DNA of 64,000 nt from Tetracentron sinense. Lineage: Eukaryota > Streptophyta > Magnoliopsida > Trochodendrales > Trochodendraceae. The notes under the pieces were generated by a model that ran no database searches, was not told the origin of the DNA, and was given only the letters and a program-made list of their open reading frames with translations. Numbering within the stretch: position 1 is the first letter of the stretch; each line of letters begins with the position of its first letter. Shown here in pieces: positions 35,642 to 48,699 of the stretch. Made by a program: the position numbers and the translations under genes. Location: the NCBI GenBank assembly GCA_015143295.1, contig CM026559.1, positions 23,450,826-23,514,825 of the forward strand, written 5' to 3'.

Positions 35642-36720
35642 ATGAATTCACTTTCCAAGATTCTAGATAAGAATCGACTAACTGGTCCTAATTATGTGGA
35701 TTGGAAGAGAAACCTCGACATTATGTTTACTTCTCAGAAAATTGCTTATGTTCTTACTTCTAATTACCCGGAATTTACTGAGGCAACTCAGATCCCAAAG
35801 AATGTTGAGAAAACCTCTAAATGGCATAAGTCAAATAGTTTGGCCAAATGCTATATTCTTGCATTTATGTCTAATGTCCCACAACAACATCACGAGGGTT
35901 TTGGTACTGCTAAGGACATTATGAAAAATCTTAATGAGATGTTTGGGGAGCAGAATAGGACTGCTAGGCAGTTGGCTATAAAAGGACTTATTGGAACCAG
36001 AATGTCTGATGGAAGCCCATTTCATGAGCATGTCATCAAGATGATGAGGTTCATTAATGAACTCTTGACTCTTGGTTCAGATCTTGATCTTCAGAGTCAA
36101 ACGGATGCGATCCTTAACTCTCTCCCGGAATCCTTTTTCTGTATTTATGTTGAATTACAACATGAACAAGTTAGAGACTACTCTGCCAAAGCTCCTAAAC
36201 ATGTTGCAGACAGTTGAAGACCTTATGAATCGTAATAAGCTGTTTGCATATGTGGCAGAAGGAGTTTGACATTCAAGGCCTAAGCCCAAGGGCAAAGGCA
36301 AGAAGAAGTCCAATTTTTCTAATTTCCTCAAAGGCAAGAAAGGAAAGAACAAGAAAGCATCTTCCGAGAAGAAAGACAAGAAAAAGAATCAGAATGTCTG
36401 CTTCTATTGCAAGAAACCAAGTCACTGGAAGAGGAATTGTCGAGTTTACTTAGCATCCCTTAAGGAGAAACTTTTGGAAGGTATATTTGATTCATTTATC
36501 ATTGAGTCCAACTTAATTGTTGGTTCCTCTAACTCTTGGTGGGTAGATACTGGATCTACCTCACACATTTGCAATATGTTGCAGGGGTTTCAGGAGAGTA
36601 GAAAGATGGGGAAATAAATCTAAGGATGAGAACGGAAGCAAGTGTTGTTGCGATAGCCATTGGCACTTATATTTTAGAATTTTATTTAGATAGGATCTTA
36701 ATTTTGAAAGACTGTTTATA
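35642..36720 (+). pseudogene. Copia gag and start of protease
   Basis: The ATG at 35642 starts a copia gag with LTGPNYVDWKRNLDIMFTS, SDGSPFHEHVIKMM and LGSDLDLQSQTDAILNSLPE. A frameshift near 36145 moves the frame to YNMNKLETTLPKLLNMLQT. A stop follows after YVAEGV, then a Lys-rich linker and the zinc knuckle CFYCKKPSHWKRNC (from 36399) in another frame. The aspartic protease begins at WWVDTGSTSHIC (about 36538). The reading is cut at 36720 by the solo LTR. Gag would package RNA and protease would mature it; this copy cannot do so. Confidence 0.85.
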
Positions 36721-37264
36721 TGTAGCACCCCAGAACTTTTGTTCATAAATAGAACTTGTGCCAAGGCTTTAAGCCTTTGTAATCCTCCACTTTCTATGAA
36801 ATAAGAATCTTAAATCCTTGTAGTCTTAATTAAATATTAAGACAAGGTATTATAGTATTAAAAAAAAAAGTTTTAGGAATGTTCATGGGTGTCAAAATAG
36901 AAGTGGAAAAAGTTCTAAATGTTAAAAAGGGAAATAGCTTAACATTTTCCCTCAACTTAAAGAAACTATAATGTTTTCACCGCTAATCTGAATCGAGTGA
37001 TTTTTGAATTTTTGGAAAGGTATTAGAACCCTCTTCGAGGTTCATGTTGATCACTTTTCTTGATTTTGAGTCGGGGTTAAGTCAAACGTCCGATTTCCGA
37101 AAACGGATGTGCTGCAAAAATGGGTTGATGAAACCCATTTGCATGTTAGTCATCTTTAGAGCCATTTTTGGTAAATTAAAACTCAAAATTTAAATTTTGA
37201 GAAAACATCAAAGTTGTTCCTCTTTGAAAGACAAATCCAACGCAAGTTGAATCGTCAAAATCTG

Positions 37265-37485
37265 ATAAAGGCACGATCGCTAGCGATTGCTTGGTCCAAA
37301 ACTGAGCGATCAATATCTATTGATTGGTCCAAAAATTTGTATGGGGAAAAATTCCAGAGAGGTGGTTTTTGACCGAGAGCCCGGTCAAAACACCGATCGC
37401 TCGGTCCACTACCGAGAGCTCGGTCAAAAACACCGATCGCTCGGTCCACTAAAGTGAGCTCGGTCATAAGCACCGATCGCTCGAT
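37265..37485 (+). repeat. CCGATCGCTCGGTC repeats in solo LTR
   Basis: About seven imperfect copies of an ACCGATCGCTCGGTCCA-like unit, each partly palindromic around CGATCG or CGAGCG. It takes the position held by other arrays in the Tekay LTRs at 15118 and 51315. Confidence 0.8.
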
Positions 37486-38519
37486 CCTGTGCGTTTCGTA
37501 GAAATTTCATTAAGGGTTTTTTGGTCTTTTGGCTACTCCACCCTTACTTTTAAGGGTTGGCTCGAACCAAGGGTGTTCATAAACACCCTTAGCAATATTT
37601 TGAGAGAGAGGGGGAGAGAACCTAGGGTTCCTAAAGGCTTCTTCTCTTTTGAGATTAAAATCAAGGGTTGAGAACCCAAGATCATCCATTTGTCTTGGAT
37701 TCTTCAAATCCAACCTCAAGCAACGCGTGGAGTTTCTTCTCAAAGCTTGGCAACATTTCATATGACATTTTCAAAGGTTTTCTTCCCCTTCAAGCAAAGA
37801 ATTCTCCATTCTCAAAGGGTTTCTTCTTCCTCAAGCTTGAAGTCCCAAATCAAAGGGGTTTTTCTTCAAGATCAAGCCTTGATCTCAAGGTTAGTATACC
37901 CTACTAACTATTTTAGTAATAACCTAGGTTTATTTTAAAAGCATGCTTGTAGATTTCTTTAATTCATTCTTTTCTTGATTTTCTTTATTAAATCCCTAAA
38001 TTAAATAAGATAAAGAAGAAATTGTAGATGTGTAAATTTATGGTTGAGGCAATGGATGCCGTACGAATGTGAGGTATGATGTGTGGTGGAGAATGGAGAA
38101 TGGAGGATGGAGGATGGGCATTATACACATAATGAACACACGTGTATTGTTGATGAAATGCATGAATTAAGAACGCAAATAAATGGTTAGAAATAAGTTG
38201 TATACCCAAGTGTTTAATAAAATGTCTAAATGGGAATTAAGAGAATTAAATAAAGACTATGCAAGCATGATTCATATAGTTTTCCTAATTAGTGAATTTA
38301 ATCAAATGCTCTACGTGTTTTCATTTCATTACATCCCTCATGACTATGAAAATACAAGAAATGCTATATTTTACCTTATTGTCCCATGTCAACATGATAT
38401 CACCAAGGGTCACACACAAGTACACATGCATGCATGAATGAAGTTTTATGTATAAGTATATAAAAAGAAAAACCAAGAACAAGAAATGTGAATTGTGAAA
38501 CAAGCATGAATTTCAAGAG

Positions 38520-38970
38520 TAGGGCATATCCCTAGGATATATCATACCTGGCTCACAAGTAAACAAGCATGAATGTCAAAGGTAGGGCATATCCCTAGGA
38601 TATGTCATACCTGACTCACAAGAAAACATGACAAGCAAGAATCAATAAACATGAAAGGATGTCAGTGTACTAAGACCAGGTGTGGGCATTAACATCTGTT
38701 CCCCAACAAGTATGAGAGGATGTTGGTATACTAAGACCAGGTACGGGTACTAGCATTTGTCTCCAAGTAAAATGACAAGTATGAAATGGTGTTAATGTGC
38801 TAAGATCAGGTACAGGCATTAACTTCTGTTTCCAACAAGTATGAGAGGATACTAGTATACTAAGACCAGGTACGGGTATTAGTATCTGTCTCCAAGTAAG
38901 AATAAAGAAATATGGAAGGGTGATAATGTACTAAGATCAGGTACGTGCATTATCATCTGTTCTCATTCAA
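38520..38970 (+). repeat. Approximately 60-bp tandem repeat in solo LTR
   Basis: Five imperfect units sharing GTACTAAGACCAGGTACGGG and a following TCTGTCTCCAA. Two shorter copies of a GGGCATATCCCTAGGATAT block lie just before (38522-38610). Confidence 0.85.
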
Positions 38971-39744
38971 GCAAGTAAACAAGCAGACATGCATGATTCT
39001 CACAAGATAAGAATAATCTCATAAGATGTGTAAGGTAACCACAAGATACATAAGACGCATAAGGAACTCACAAGACAATTGAAACAAAATTGATTAAAGC
39101 ATGAACATAACACATGATTTACTATATGATATTCAAGAGTTTACATTCGTTGTTACTTGTTCTTGCTTCCGCCTCTGATTTTAGAAATGTGATGATGAAC
39201 TATATTATGTATGTTATGTTATCGTTATTACTATTGTTAGCTAGTAGCTTGTACTCACTGAGTATTCCATACTCAGCAGTACTTTTATGTCGACAGGTAC
39301 ACTATGCGATATATGGACTCTGGTCCCTTGGATCGAGGTAGCTCTAGGAGAGCAGGAGGTTATTCGAATGGTTAGTCAGATGTTAGGGCTAGCCTGTGGC
39401 CATAGGGTTGAAATGAGAGAGATAGAGAGACATGTATTTTGGGATTTTCTTTTGGAGATTTTTTTATGTGAGCTTGAGTGGGTAACTCAAGCAATTGTAC
39501 CCTTTGTGATTATAGTATTTTATTCAGTCGTTGTTATGTTGACACTTGGAATTACATTTATTTTAGAGAAAATTTTTGGGTCACTATTCGGCATGCCTTG
39601 TATACTCTTCGCAGGATTGATTTAAGGTCAAGTCACGTCGCCAAAGGATCCTAACTCATAGGGGTATTTTGGGGCGCAACATTATATGTGTCAAACATGC
39701 ACAGAAATTTGATTTCTGTTTCTAGTTCAATCTCCTATGGTTAT

Positions 39745-40139
39745 TGTAAGCACCTAATTTTTACACCCTAGCTAACCATGGTTAAGTCCCTTAACCATGG
39801 CAATCCCCAGCCGAGTCCCCTTAACCATAGGTAAAACCCTAACAAACCCTAGGTATCACCCTATCCAAACCATAGGATTTAACCCTAGTTAAGCCCTAAC
39901 CCTAGGTAAACCCTAGCTTAACCCTAGGACTAGACCACTAGTTAATCCTAGGTAAACCCTAGTTGAACCCTAGGTAAACCCTAGCCTAATCCTAGGTAAA
40001 CCCTAGCTTAACCCTAGGACTAGACCACTAGTTAACCCTAGGTAAACCCTAGTTGAACCCTAGGTAAACCCTAGCCTAACCCTAAGACTAAACCACTAGT
40101 TAACCCTAGGTAAACCCTAGTTGAACCCTAGGAATCACA
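39745..40139 (+). repeat. LTR fragment, TGTAAGCAC family (copy B, start only)
   Basis: It begins TGTAAGCACCTAATTTTTAC like copy A, then expands into about 250 bp of CCCTAGGTAAACCCTAGTTG tandem repeats, and breaks off near 40139 against the inverted copia fragment. The telomere-like look comes from this local expansion; no true CCCTAAA array is present. Confidence 0.75.
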
Positions 40140-41149
40140 TTAACATGTGATAAATATCCGGTCTAGTACAAGTATATTGTTTCATGATACCACTTATCTA
40201 AGAGAAACAGATTCCATTCAATAAAGGTAGAAACTCTTTTCTTGGAAGCTTACTTGCACAAAAACATGATTGTTACTGAGAGAATAACAATATTATTTTC
40301 CTTTTGTCTCTAAACCATTTAGGACTAAGAAAATATGTTGTCAAAGTTTTTGTCCTTCATTACAAAATTGCTAGATCAAATCTAAGAGAAGAATAATATT
40401 CATACTTCATTCACAATGAAAAGAATATTATCTTTGCATAGAGCTAGGAATGTAATCACACTCCCACTAACCAATTTGTACACAAAGGATACTTTCATTC
40501 TTAGATGAAACTCAAACAGTTTGATTACTTCATCAGAATAAAAGTTAGTCCAACTACAGATCTGAGACCTATGGGTTCTAGTGTACTATTTAGATATGGT
40601 GAGAGTAGAGAGTTGATCTCTATCAATTCTCATAATTATCGGTCTATTGGGCTTCCGCTTCTAGAACAATTCTAGATTCAGTTTCTCTTCTAGGAAACTT
40701 ACATTCCTGTTTACAAATATCTTTTGTTATCCAGGAATAGAGACTAAGTATCTCTAATGTGAATCTCAAGCTCATCTTCTATCGAATCATATCCAATATT
40801 ATTCGATTTTAACAACACCATCATGCTATGGTTTGTTAAAGGAATTATCTAAGACAAGATGTAATGAGAGTAACTTATGAAATTTCTATTAAGAGGTACT
40901 CTTCTCAGTCATGGAAGACTTACTTAGCTGTTTCTTTATTTCATTGCTGAATTCCTTGAACTTTTCAAAGAAGGTGAAATAAAGTTAGCTATCTTTTAAT
41001 GGAAGATTCATATGATTACGATCATCCAACTTTTGTCTCATTCCCAAGTAAAAGTTATATCTACTCAGATTTCTCTTTCTCCTGAACAAACATGCAATTA
41101 TTACATATACGTAAGGTCATACCAAGCATTATGAGCTGGAAGTTCAAAC

Positions 41150-41830
41150 AATTAAGTTGGACTTGATGAATATACAAGTTAAACAATCCTTCCAAAGGTT
41201 TGTCCTGTATCCAATGACCAATTGCTTCACTATGAAGCACAATCCTTATACTATCCTTTCTTCTCAGAAGAACCATTGTCCATACTACCAGAATATATTT
41301 ACAATGGAAAATCTTGGATTTCTTTCCTTTGCATAAATGCTCAGGATTTAGAAAATCCAACTGTTTTAAACATCTTTGCAAATATCATTGAACTCTTCAA
41401 AGGATCTTAGCCATATGCAACATGTAGAATTTCAGACAATCTGATTCTCTCCTTGTTCAACATAACCATATTAAAGGACTCTAGGAGCTAGTTGAGGATC
41501 ATATCCTCTAATCCCATAAATTTATTTCAATTTATCTCAGCACCAATAATTGAGATTTATGAATCTCATGATCTCTATCATATTCTTTGTGACTGAGTTT
41601 CCCTAGTCAACTTGGTGTCTACTTGTCCTTTTATATAGTAAGCTGCCTAGTAGCCCTATTTTATTCAATAAATATCTCAAATGACATTTAACATTAGTAG
41701 TGAGAACTTGGGCAATTCTTTAGATGGTAAGCATAAATTTGAGATTCCTTTTCCATTCCAAACACTTTGAATTGGTAAAGAGATTCTCATTAAAAGTTTT
41801 GGTAAAGTGGTTATAGAATGACATGACAAT
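41150..41830 (-). pseudogene. Copia gag remnant
   Basis: The minus strand shows short matches to the copia gag at 35642-36200, for example CLEWKRNLKFML against YVDWKRNLDIMF and EIMRFIN against KMMRFIN. Many stops and shifts occur. Assignment rests on order and these short matches. Confidence 0.55.
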
Positions 41831-43312
41831 AAACATACATCATAATATATCACACATTATAATATCAGTAGATCAGGGCTTTCAATCTTTGATGATATTG
41901 CTCATCATTCAGTCAAATTTCATAGACCTCTCAATCTATAAAATTAGGAAATATGCTACTTCATATTTCTGATGAGTATTAGGTGCCTTATAATACACAT
42001 GCAATCTTCCATGCTAGGATAGTATTACACATGCACCACAAGGTGGATAGTAGCTATCCATCATCTGAACATCTCATGCATAACTCCTTATGTTAATCAG
42101 TGATTCTTAATTTTCTTATAACCTCCAAGGATAACATAACTGTCACTTATCAGCTATCATGGTCCTTGGTTAAGTGAAACTCATTATTCTCGGTTGTCAT
42201 ATGATCAAGTAAGAATATGCCCCTATGTTAGTTGACACTCCCTATCAGGCCATACACATTCCTACCTACTATAGAAATAAAGTACTATGAGTTTAATTTA
42301 GACTGAGTGATGTTTGATTCCTGCCAGAGAGACAAGACTCAGGCTAATTAATTCCTAATCTTATTGATAATGGAAGGTCATAGGATAACATTATCCTGTA
42401 GGATAAATTAACCCATTTAATTCACTTAATATTTTTCTTGAGGGAAAACAGAATATTATGAACAAATTATACATCTAATGCATATATCAAAAACATTCAC
42501 AATATTTATCATTATATCACATGTATAAAACAATATACAAATATCATCACATGATAATAAATCAAATTTTATTTAATTAGATCAAACTAATTCCAATGAA
42601 CTCCCACTAGCCCCAGAAATCTTAATGGATCTAATCTAAGGGTACAAAGGTCATTTTTAACATCAGTGGGCATTAGATGGTTCATTCATCCATATGATTG
42701 ATAATTGGTCATACCAAGCACCATGGGCCCAAAATAACAATTATAAAGTATCCATGTGCATCACTAAAATCCATAAGTCAAAATGGACTATATTACCCTT
42801 TAATTATCTACAAATTGTTTTTAGCACATAAGGGTTCACCAACCCTAAGTCTAAAAGAAATTATGAGAGCCTTTAAACAACTTTCTAAGACCTCTACTAA
42901 GGTCTATTAGTGTCACTCAAGCACTTTGCATAATCGTGAATATTGTTAGCTTACATCTATACCAATTAAGGCATAATTATCTCATAATCATGCAAGTAAC
43001 ATATTCCACGTAAAAATTTCAACATGGATTACATGCATCACGTCCAAAAGGGCTATAATAATGTGTTTTATTTAAACACAAATTTTTTATGTTTCAACAA
43101 AAAACATATTGTGGGGTTTGATCCAATTATCCAAAATTTGCACAAAAACGATAATCACATTATCATAAGGGTTATGGACTTTTCTAAGCAACTAAAAGCT
43201 ATAACAAATCATCACATGAAATACATAATATAGCCGCACAATGGGTCCACATGATCATGCTATCTTAGAAATCCTACAACTACTCTTGTAGAACACCTTC
43301 TAATAATAAGAT

Positions 43313-45705
43313 TGTGAGCACGGGATTTCGTTCCCTCGGGAAAATGTCTCACGGGATTTAGAGTCGCCACTTATTAATTCAGAAGGGATAAGTCCCCGGG
43401 AAATATTGGATAAGGCTTGGTCCGCGATCAGGGATCGGGGTAAGAGGTTCGATTAAGTTTGGGAAAGGGGTTAGGCACCCCGACACTTCCACACATGGTG
43501 GTTCCCTACTTGCTAGGTTTAAGCTAAAATTAAGATCAAGATTAATCAAATGTCACTAGTGTTTAAGTTAATACTAACCGGAAGAACGTAAAAGCTACCT
43601 AGGGTCAGACCTGTGTTGGGCTGCCTACGTACTCACATTGGGGTGAGATCAGACCGAGCGTAGTTCTAGCACTTGAGCCCATGCTAAGGCGAGAGGGCGT
43701 ATGTGTGTGCACCAAAAGGCGGCTAATGGACTTAATCCGGTAGATTAGGGTTTTGCTTGACCGAGGTTGGTCAATGTGCAAAGGGATGGGCCCGGTAGGC
43801 CGAGGGGTAGTCCGGTAGACTAGGGTGAGGCCTGGTAAGCCAAGGGTGAGGCCCGGTAGGCCTAAAATGATGCCCGGAGGCAAAGGGGTGTTAACTGAGG
43901 ATTAGGGTTGCTAACTGGGGTTAAGAGGGTGTTAACCGTGGTTAGGATTGCTAACCAGGATTTAAAAAGTCCAAAAGTTGATTTTTTAGTCTTTTGTATT
44001 TTTATGGATTTTTAGGGATTTTTCCATATTTTTTGGTGGGGTTAAGTGGTGCTTAACCATTTTTAAAAGTTAACTGGGGCCGCTCTAACCATGGTTAAGG
44101 GTCATGGTCAATCAAGAGTGGGCCCAAAGGATATGGCAGGGCCTAGAGTGGCCTCCTACCAGGTTTGGACCCTTTATAAAGCCCAAATTGAAAAATTACA
44201 TAATGGAGGTAATCGAATTACCTCCATTTCTGTATTTTTTTAACCAGGGTTTGAGAGGGTGTAACTGGAGTTAGGGACCTCCCCTGGGTGAAGTAAAAGC
44301 ATGCACAGATAGCCTGATGTGCCATCTTTCTAATGGACCAGGTGGCAGCCTCTGAATAAGCCAGGTGTGGGCTCCACAGGGACCCAAAGTCAGGCAAAAA
44401 TGACTCTGTAGTGTCGGCAGTTGGACTGCCGACACCAAGAACAAAATTTTACCAGAGTTAAGGGCTCTGGTAACTAGGGTTAAGCTTCGAGTCAGGCCCT
44501 GAAATTTTGCAGGGAGCTAGAGGAGATCAAGGGCTTTCTAACAAGCCTGGGATGGACCCTAGAGCACTTGGCATGTGAGCCTCACAGGGGCCCGAAGTCA
44601 GTGCAAAAATAAGCTCACTGTGTCGGTAAACTGAATGGGGACAGAGGCTTTTTACGCTAATTTCAGAGGGTCGGTAATGTGATTACCGACATTAAGCTGT
44701 TTTGTTGAAAAAAACATTTTTCTCCACTGTTGGCTATACAAGCAAGGATCTAGGGTTCTCCTCATTGTCTGAGGGACCCCCAGACCCTATGTGGAGTGTC
44801 CAAGCATAGTAGGGAGGGTGTCTAACCAGGGTATACCTCAAGAGATCCTCCCCACATCCATAAGAGGGATAGGGGGGTCCTATCCTTGGTTTGGAAGTTA
44901 CTGAATGCCAACAAAATAGTAAATGGACCCCCTGGATTAGGACTAGGAGGTCCTTACAAAGCTTGAACTGAAGAAATGCAAAAGGGGTAGGTGGATACCC
45001 CTATACAGTGGCTGTTCGGCAATGGAGGATGGTGGCGGAGTTGCAGTAGTGGTGATGAGGACTGGGGTGGCCTGAGGACGTGAAGAGCTGGCTAGGAGTC
45101 TACCTGAATAACTAGTGGAGGCTCAGGTGGTCTGGGAGTAACTGGGTAGGGTTTGGACATGAAGAGTTGCTGCCTCTTTTGCATGGGGGTGGCTTGGATT
45201 TTATAGAGGAGATGGGAGGACCCTTAAGGGTAAAAGGTCATTTAGGAAAGTCTAGGGACCAATGGGGGAGGACCCAAAGCACCCAGAGTGGCTGTAGTGG
45301 AGCCTGCACACACAATTCTGCAAATCCAGGAATGACGGTAATCGAATTACCTCCATTCCCAAATCAGGCTAATTTGGAATGTAGGTAATTCGATTACCGA
45401 CATTAAGGTTTTATTGCTATTTCGAGCTAGGCCCAATCTCACTTGGGCCAAAAGGGTTGTGAGCAGCCATTTCGGGCATTTCCCACCCAAACTTGAGTAG
45501 GGGGTTGTGGGTCTCACCCATGTGATCCTCATGGGTTGAGGTGGGCCCAAGTGTGGCCCTAAAGGTTATGGGCTTTATGTTTTGGGTTTTTGGGACTTTT
45601 GGGTTGTGTATTGGGCCTTGAGTCCATAGGGCTTTTCTTAGGGCTTGGGCTTAGGTTTAGGCCTAGGTTAAGGTTCGGACGGGGTGTAAAAATTGGGTGC
45701 TTACA
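43313..45705 (-). mobile_element. Solo LTR, TGTAAGCAC family (copy C, 2393 bp)
   Basis: On the minus strand it starts TGTAAGCACCCAATTTTTAC and ends CCGTGCTCACA. AAGAT is duplicated at 43308-43312 and 45706-45710. It lies in the leader of the inverted copia element. It is a clean solo LTR with intact termini. Confidence 0.93.
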
Positions 45706-47104
45706 AAGATTACATCATATTCAAAATAAGAAACCTTCAGAAACCACCCAAAATAGGGTACTCAAGGGGAGTACAACCCATAAGAAGAAAGAGAAGAGAA
45801 TAGAAAGAGACAAGAAGGCATGATCATGGAACCCATCCACCATTCAATAAGAGTTTTGCTAACCTTAGGGAAACTCTTTCCCATATTGTTAAGATCTCTA
45901 TTAACATTTAATAGAAAAACCCTAGAGCAAAGAAAGCAAGCATGTTAAGAATGAGATCTTAGGGCCTTTAGATCATCATTAAAAGAAAACTATTTTCCTT
46001 TAATACTTGGGAAATCTTTGAGAGAAACAATTTCTCTAAGATTTAATCTAACCCTAAAATTCATCATCACATTCCTCAATTGATAATCAAATAAAAAACA
46101 CCATATTAAATTCGGCTAGTCTAGGGATCTAATCTCTTCCATATTATTTTGATCTAATAATTATTAAAAGACCAAAATAAAAATCAGTAAACTACTAATT
46201 TTTAATATCACTTTATATTTATTCCAAAATTAAATTCAAAATCAATAATAGATGAATTCAAAATTTTCCATAAGGGCCATTAGCTTTAGGGATTAATTGA
46301 TTTAACAATTAAATAAAATAATATCCTCAATTATAGTATTAAATGTCCATAAGAATAATTGATCTCTATCAATTAAAATTCACTTGAGATAAAACATTGT
46401 ATCTCAACCAATGACATTTATGTAATTACTTAATTAACTATTAATCAAATAAAAACTTATAAATACTATGTAACTGGTAATTCTGAGCACATGTAATTGA
46501 TCCAAATCAACTACAATAATTATGGTATTATTCCCATAAATTTTTTAAGGGACCATAAAGGATATCATAATTAACATTTAATTAAATAATAGCTTAGGGA
46601 CTCGAAGCAGATAATTAAACAATTTAATTAAATCTCAGCCCGTGCTCTCGAATCAAATAATTAAACTATTTAATTAATTGATAGCCCATTAAATTATTTA
46701 ATAGCATCCCATGCTCTCAAATCAAATAATGGAATTAGGAAAAATTTGAAAGCCTCTTGGAAAATTAATTTAGAAAACTCTTTTTCCCGCTTTAGATTTT
46801 CGACTCAAGTTTTGACCCTCAAAACGATTGATTCTGAAAAAAATTTCTTCACAAAAGTTGTAGATCTTTTTGACGGCTTTGAAACGATATATTGACAAAC
46901 CTAAATCAGACTAACGCTCATAAAGTTATGGCCAAAATACCGAAACTGTATCGATTCTTCTAATCAAATACAAATCCGAAAATCCATGAATCAATTTAAA
47001 TCGAAATAAGCTTTAATCTCCAAGAACACTTAAGAAGGGTATCAAACACCATGTGATTTATTAATTAACATTTAATAAATAAAATTGAAATTTATCCAGA
47101 TCAA

Positions 47105-48292
47105 TGATCTCTAAGACCTAGAGGGGGGGTGAATAGGTCTATCTAATAATTTCTAACCAATTTTAAATTTTCAATTAATATGTTTAGAAATCAATGAACA
47201 ATTCACTCAGACAATCCACACAAATCAAACACAGAAGATTTTTACGTGGAAAACCCTAACGGGGAAAAACCACGAGACCTTGTCCAGCAATAAACTTCAC
47301 TATGAAAAGATATCAAGTACAAGACAAGACCTTACCAAAACAGAAATGACGTTCCTAGGTATAGACTCTTACTCTTGATTTCCACGAACCAACAGGTTCG
47401 ATCTCCGCCGTAGCAGCTTCGGTTCCACACCGACCAAATCTTCTCAAGCTACTTCAAAACCACGATCACACACGATCGATCTCCTTCCACGAAGGCTCCG
47501 GATCAAACACTGGACACACACACAAGGTGTAGGGTTGTGAATCAATTTAGGAAATTTCAAACCCTAGAGGGATCTCATACAGATCTGAGATCACACAATG
47601 CAAGATCAAAGGTTTAGATCTATACTTGCATTCTCTAGGATCAAAGAAAGAGGAGGGATCAACAAAGATCTAATAGAACAATAGGAAAAACCCTAGAAGA
47701 GTTTCTCAGACCTCTACTCTTTCAAAAATAAACAAAGACTTGAATTAGGTCTCCAAAAAGTTGTTTATATAGAGTTTAGAAAAAGAATCCAGAAAAATAA
47801 AAATTCTTTTTACGGGGACCGATAGATCGGTGCTCATTACCGATCGCTCGGTCCAAAATGGATCGCTCGGTTCCCATGACAGATCGAGCGGTTGAAAATC
47901 ATCTCTCTGGAAAAATACCCCATACAAAAATTTGGTCCAGTCGATAGCCACCGATCACTCGGTAGGCCACCGATCGATCGGTCTCAATACCGAGCGATCG
48001 GTTGAGACAGAATTTGTTTCAAACCATATGTCTTTTCATGTTTATTTGATTCAACTAAGTCTTTGTTAGGTTTAAAACTATCCTCCTAGGTATGTTTAGA
48101 GTTATCTAAGCCAAATCCAACCTAGGTAGGGGTCTCTAAGTCCATTACCTTTCTAGATCCAGAGTAGGAGCTTTTTCTTCACTTTCTTCAATCTTCTTTA
48201 AGCTTTAGCTCTTCTCTTCTGACAAGTTGAACATGACTCGACGACTCGACTCACATGACCTATCTAATGATCACGGAATTTGCCAACACCTA
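47105..48292 (-). repeat. Sirevirus-like solo LTR
   Basis: On the minus strand it starts TGTTGGCAAATTCCG and ends near CTCTAGGTCTTAGAGATCA. The block TTTTCCACGTAAAAAT and its surroundings are shared with the Sirevirus-like LTRs at 13070 and 31580. It interrupts the copia leader. I could not find a convincing target duplication, so the ends are approximate. Confidence 0.6.
47815..48005. repeat. ACCGATCGCTCGGT-type palindromic repeats
   Basis: About seven imperfect copies of GACCGATCGCTCGGT-like units inside the Sirevirus-like LTR. The core motif is the same as in the Tekay-like solo LTR at 37265-37485 although the LTRs are unrelated. Confidence 0.8.
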
Positions 48293-48686
48293 TTTAGGAA
48301 TTTACAAAAATCACATCTATATGCTAGCCGAAATATCAATGTGTATCTAAGTGGTCTAAATCAAAGGGAAAACTTGCTTTGGGCTCTCAAAAAAGATCTC
48401 TAAATCCTTAAGGGCTATAACCAAATTTTTATCTCTATATACCTATCCCTATTAGAATTAAGAGAGGTTTTGAAATCATCCAAAACTGAAATTAGTATCA
48501 TACTAATTTCTTAGGGCTTAATTACTCCCTCAATAACTAGAGGGGGATCCCTTAAACCTATTAATGATTATCCAATAATCAAGAATCTAGAAGACTGATT
48601 CATTAGGGTAACCAAAATTCATAGGGGAGGCAATATGATATAATAAAAATTGATTATACCCTAAAATCAAAGAGAAGCATAGCCAA

Positions 48687-48699
48687 GGCTCTGATACCA
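48687..48699 (-). other. PBS of the inverted copia element
   Basis: The minus strand reads TGGTATCAGAGCC, the initiator-Met-tRNA complement, one base from the LTR end (48701). Confidence 0.85.

Larger units (their letters stand above)
36721..39681 (+). mobile_element. Solo LTR of a diverged Tekay-like family (2961 bp)
   Basis: It starts TGTAGCACCCCAG and ends GGGGCGCAACA, with TTATA at 36716-36720 and 39682-39686. It shares the LTR block CAACGCAAGTTGAATCGTCA and the later GGGCATATCC, CTCACAAG and GAGTATTCCATACTCAGC blocks with the Tekay LTR, but its tandem repeats are different. It split the protease of the second copia element. Confidence 0.92.
31881..39744 (+). mobile_element. Second Ty1/copia element, 3' part missing, with nested solo LTR
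   Basis: 5' LTR 31881-33897, initiator-Met-type PBS, a 1.7 kb leader, gag and the start of protease. It is split at 36720 by a solo LTR and resumes at 39687 with a decayed protease tail, identified by similarity to the copia NxRRNLISVSSL block. At 39745 it is cut by an LTR fragment of the TGTAAGCAC family, and no RT, integrase or 3' LTR of this element was found. It is not the same family as the Sirevirus-like element to the left. A relative lies inverted at 40140-48888. Confidence 0.8.

Noticed and set aside
39880-40133. Interstitial telomere repeat
   Set aside because: The unit is CCCTAGGTAAACCCTAG, not CCCTAAA; it belongs to the start of an LTR family.
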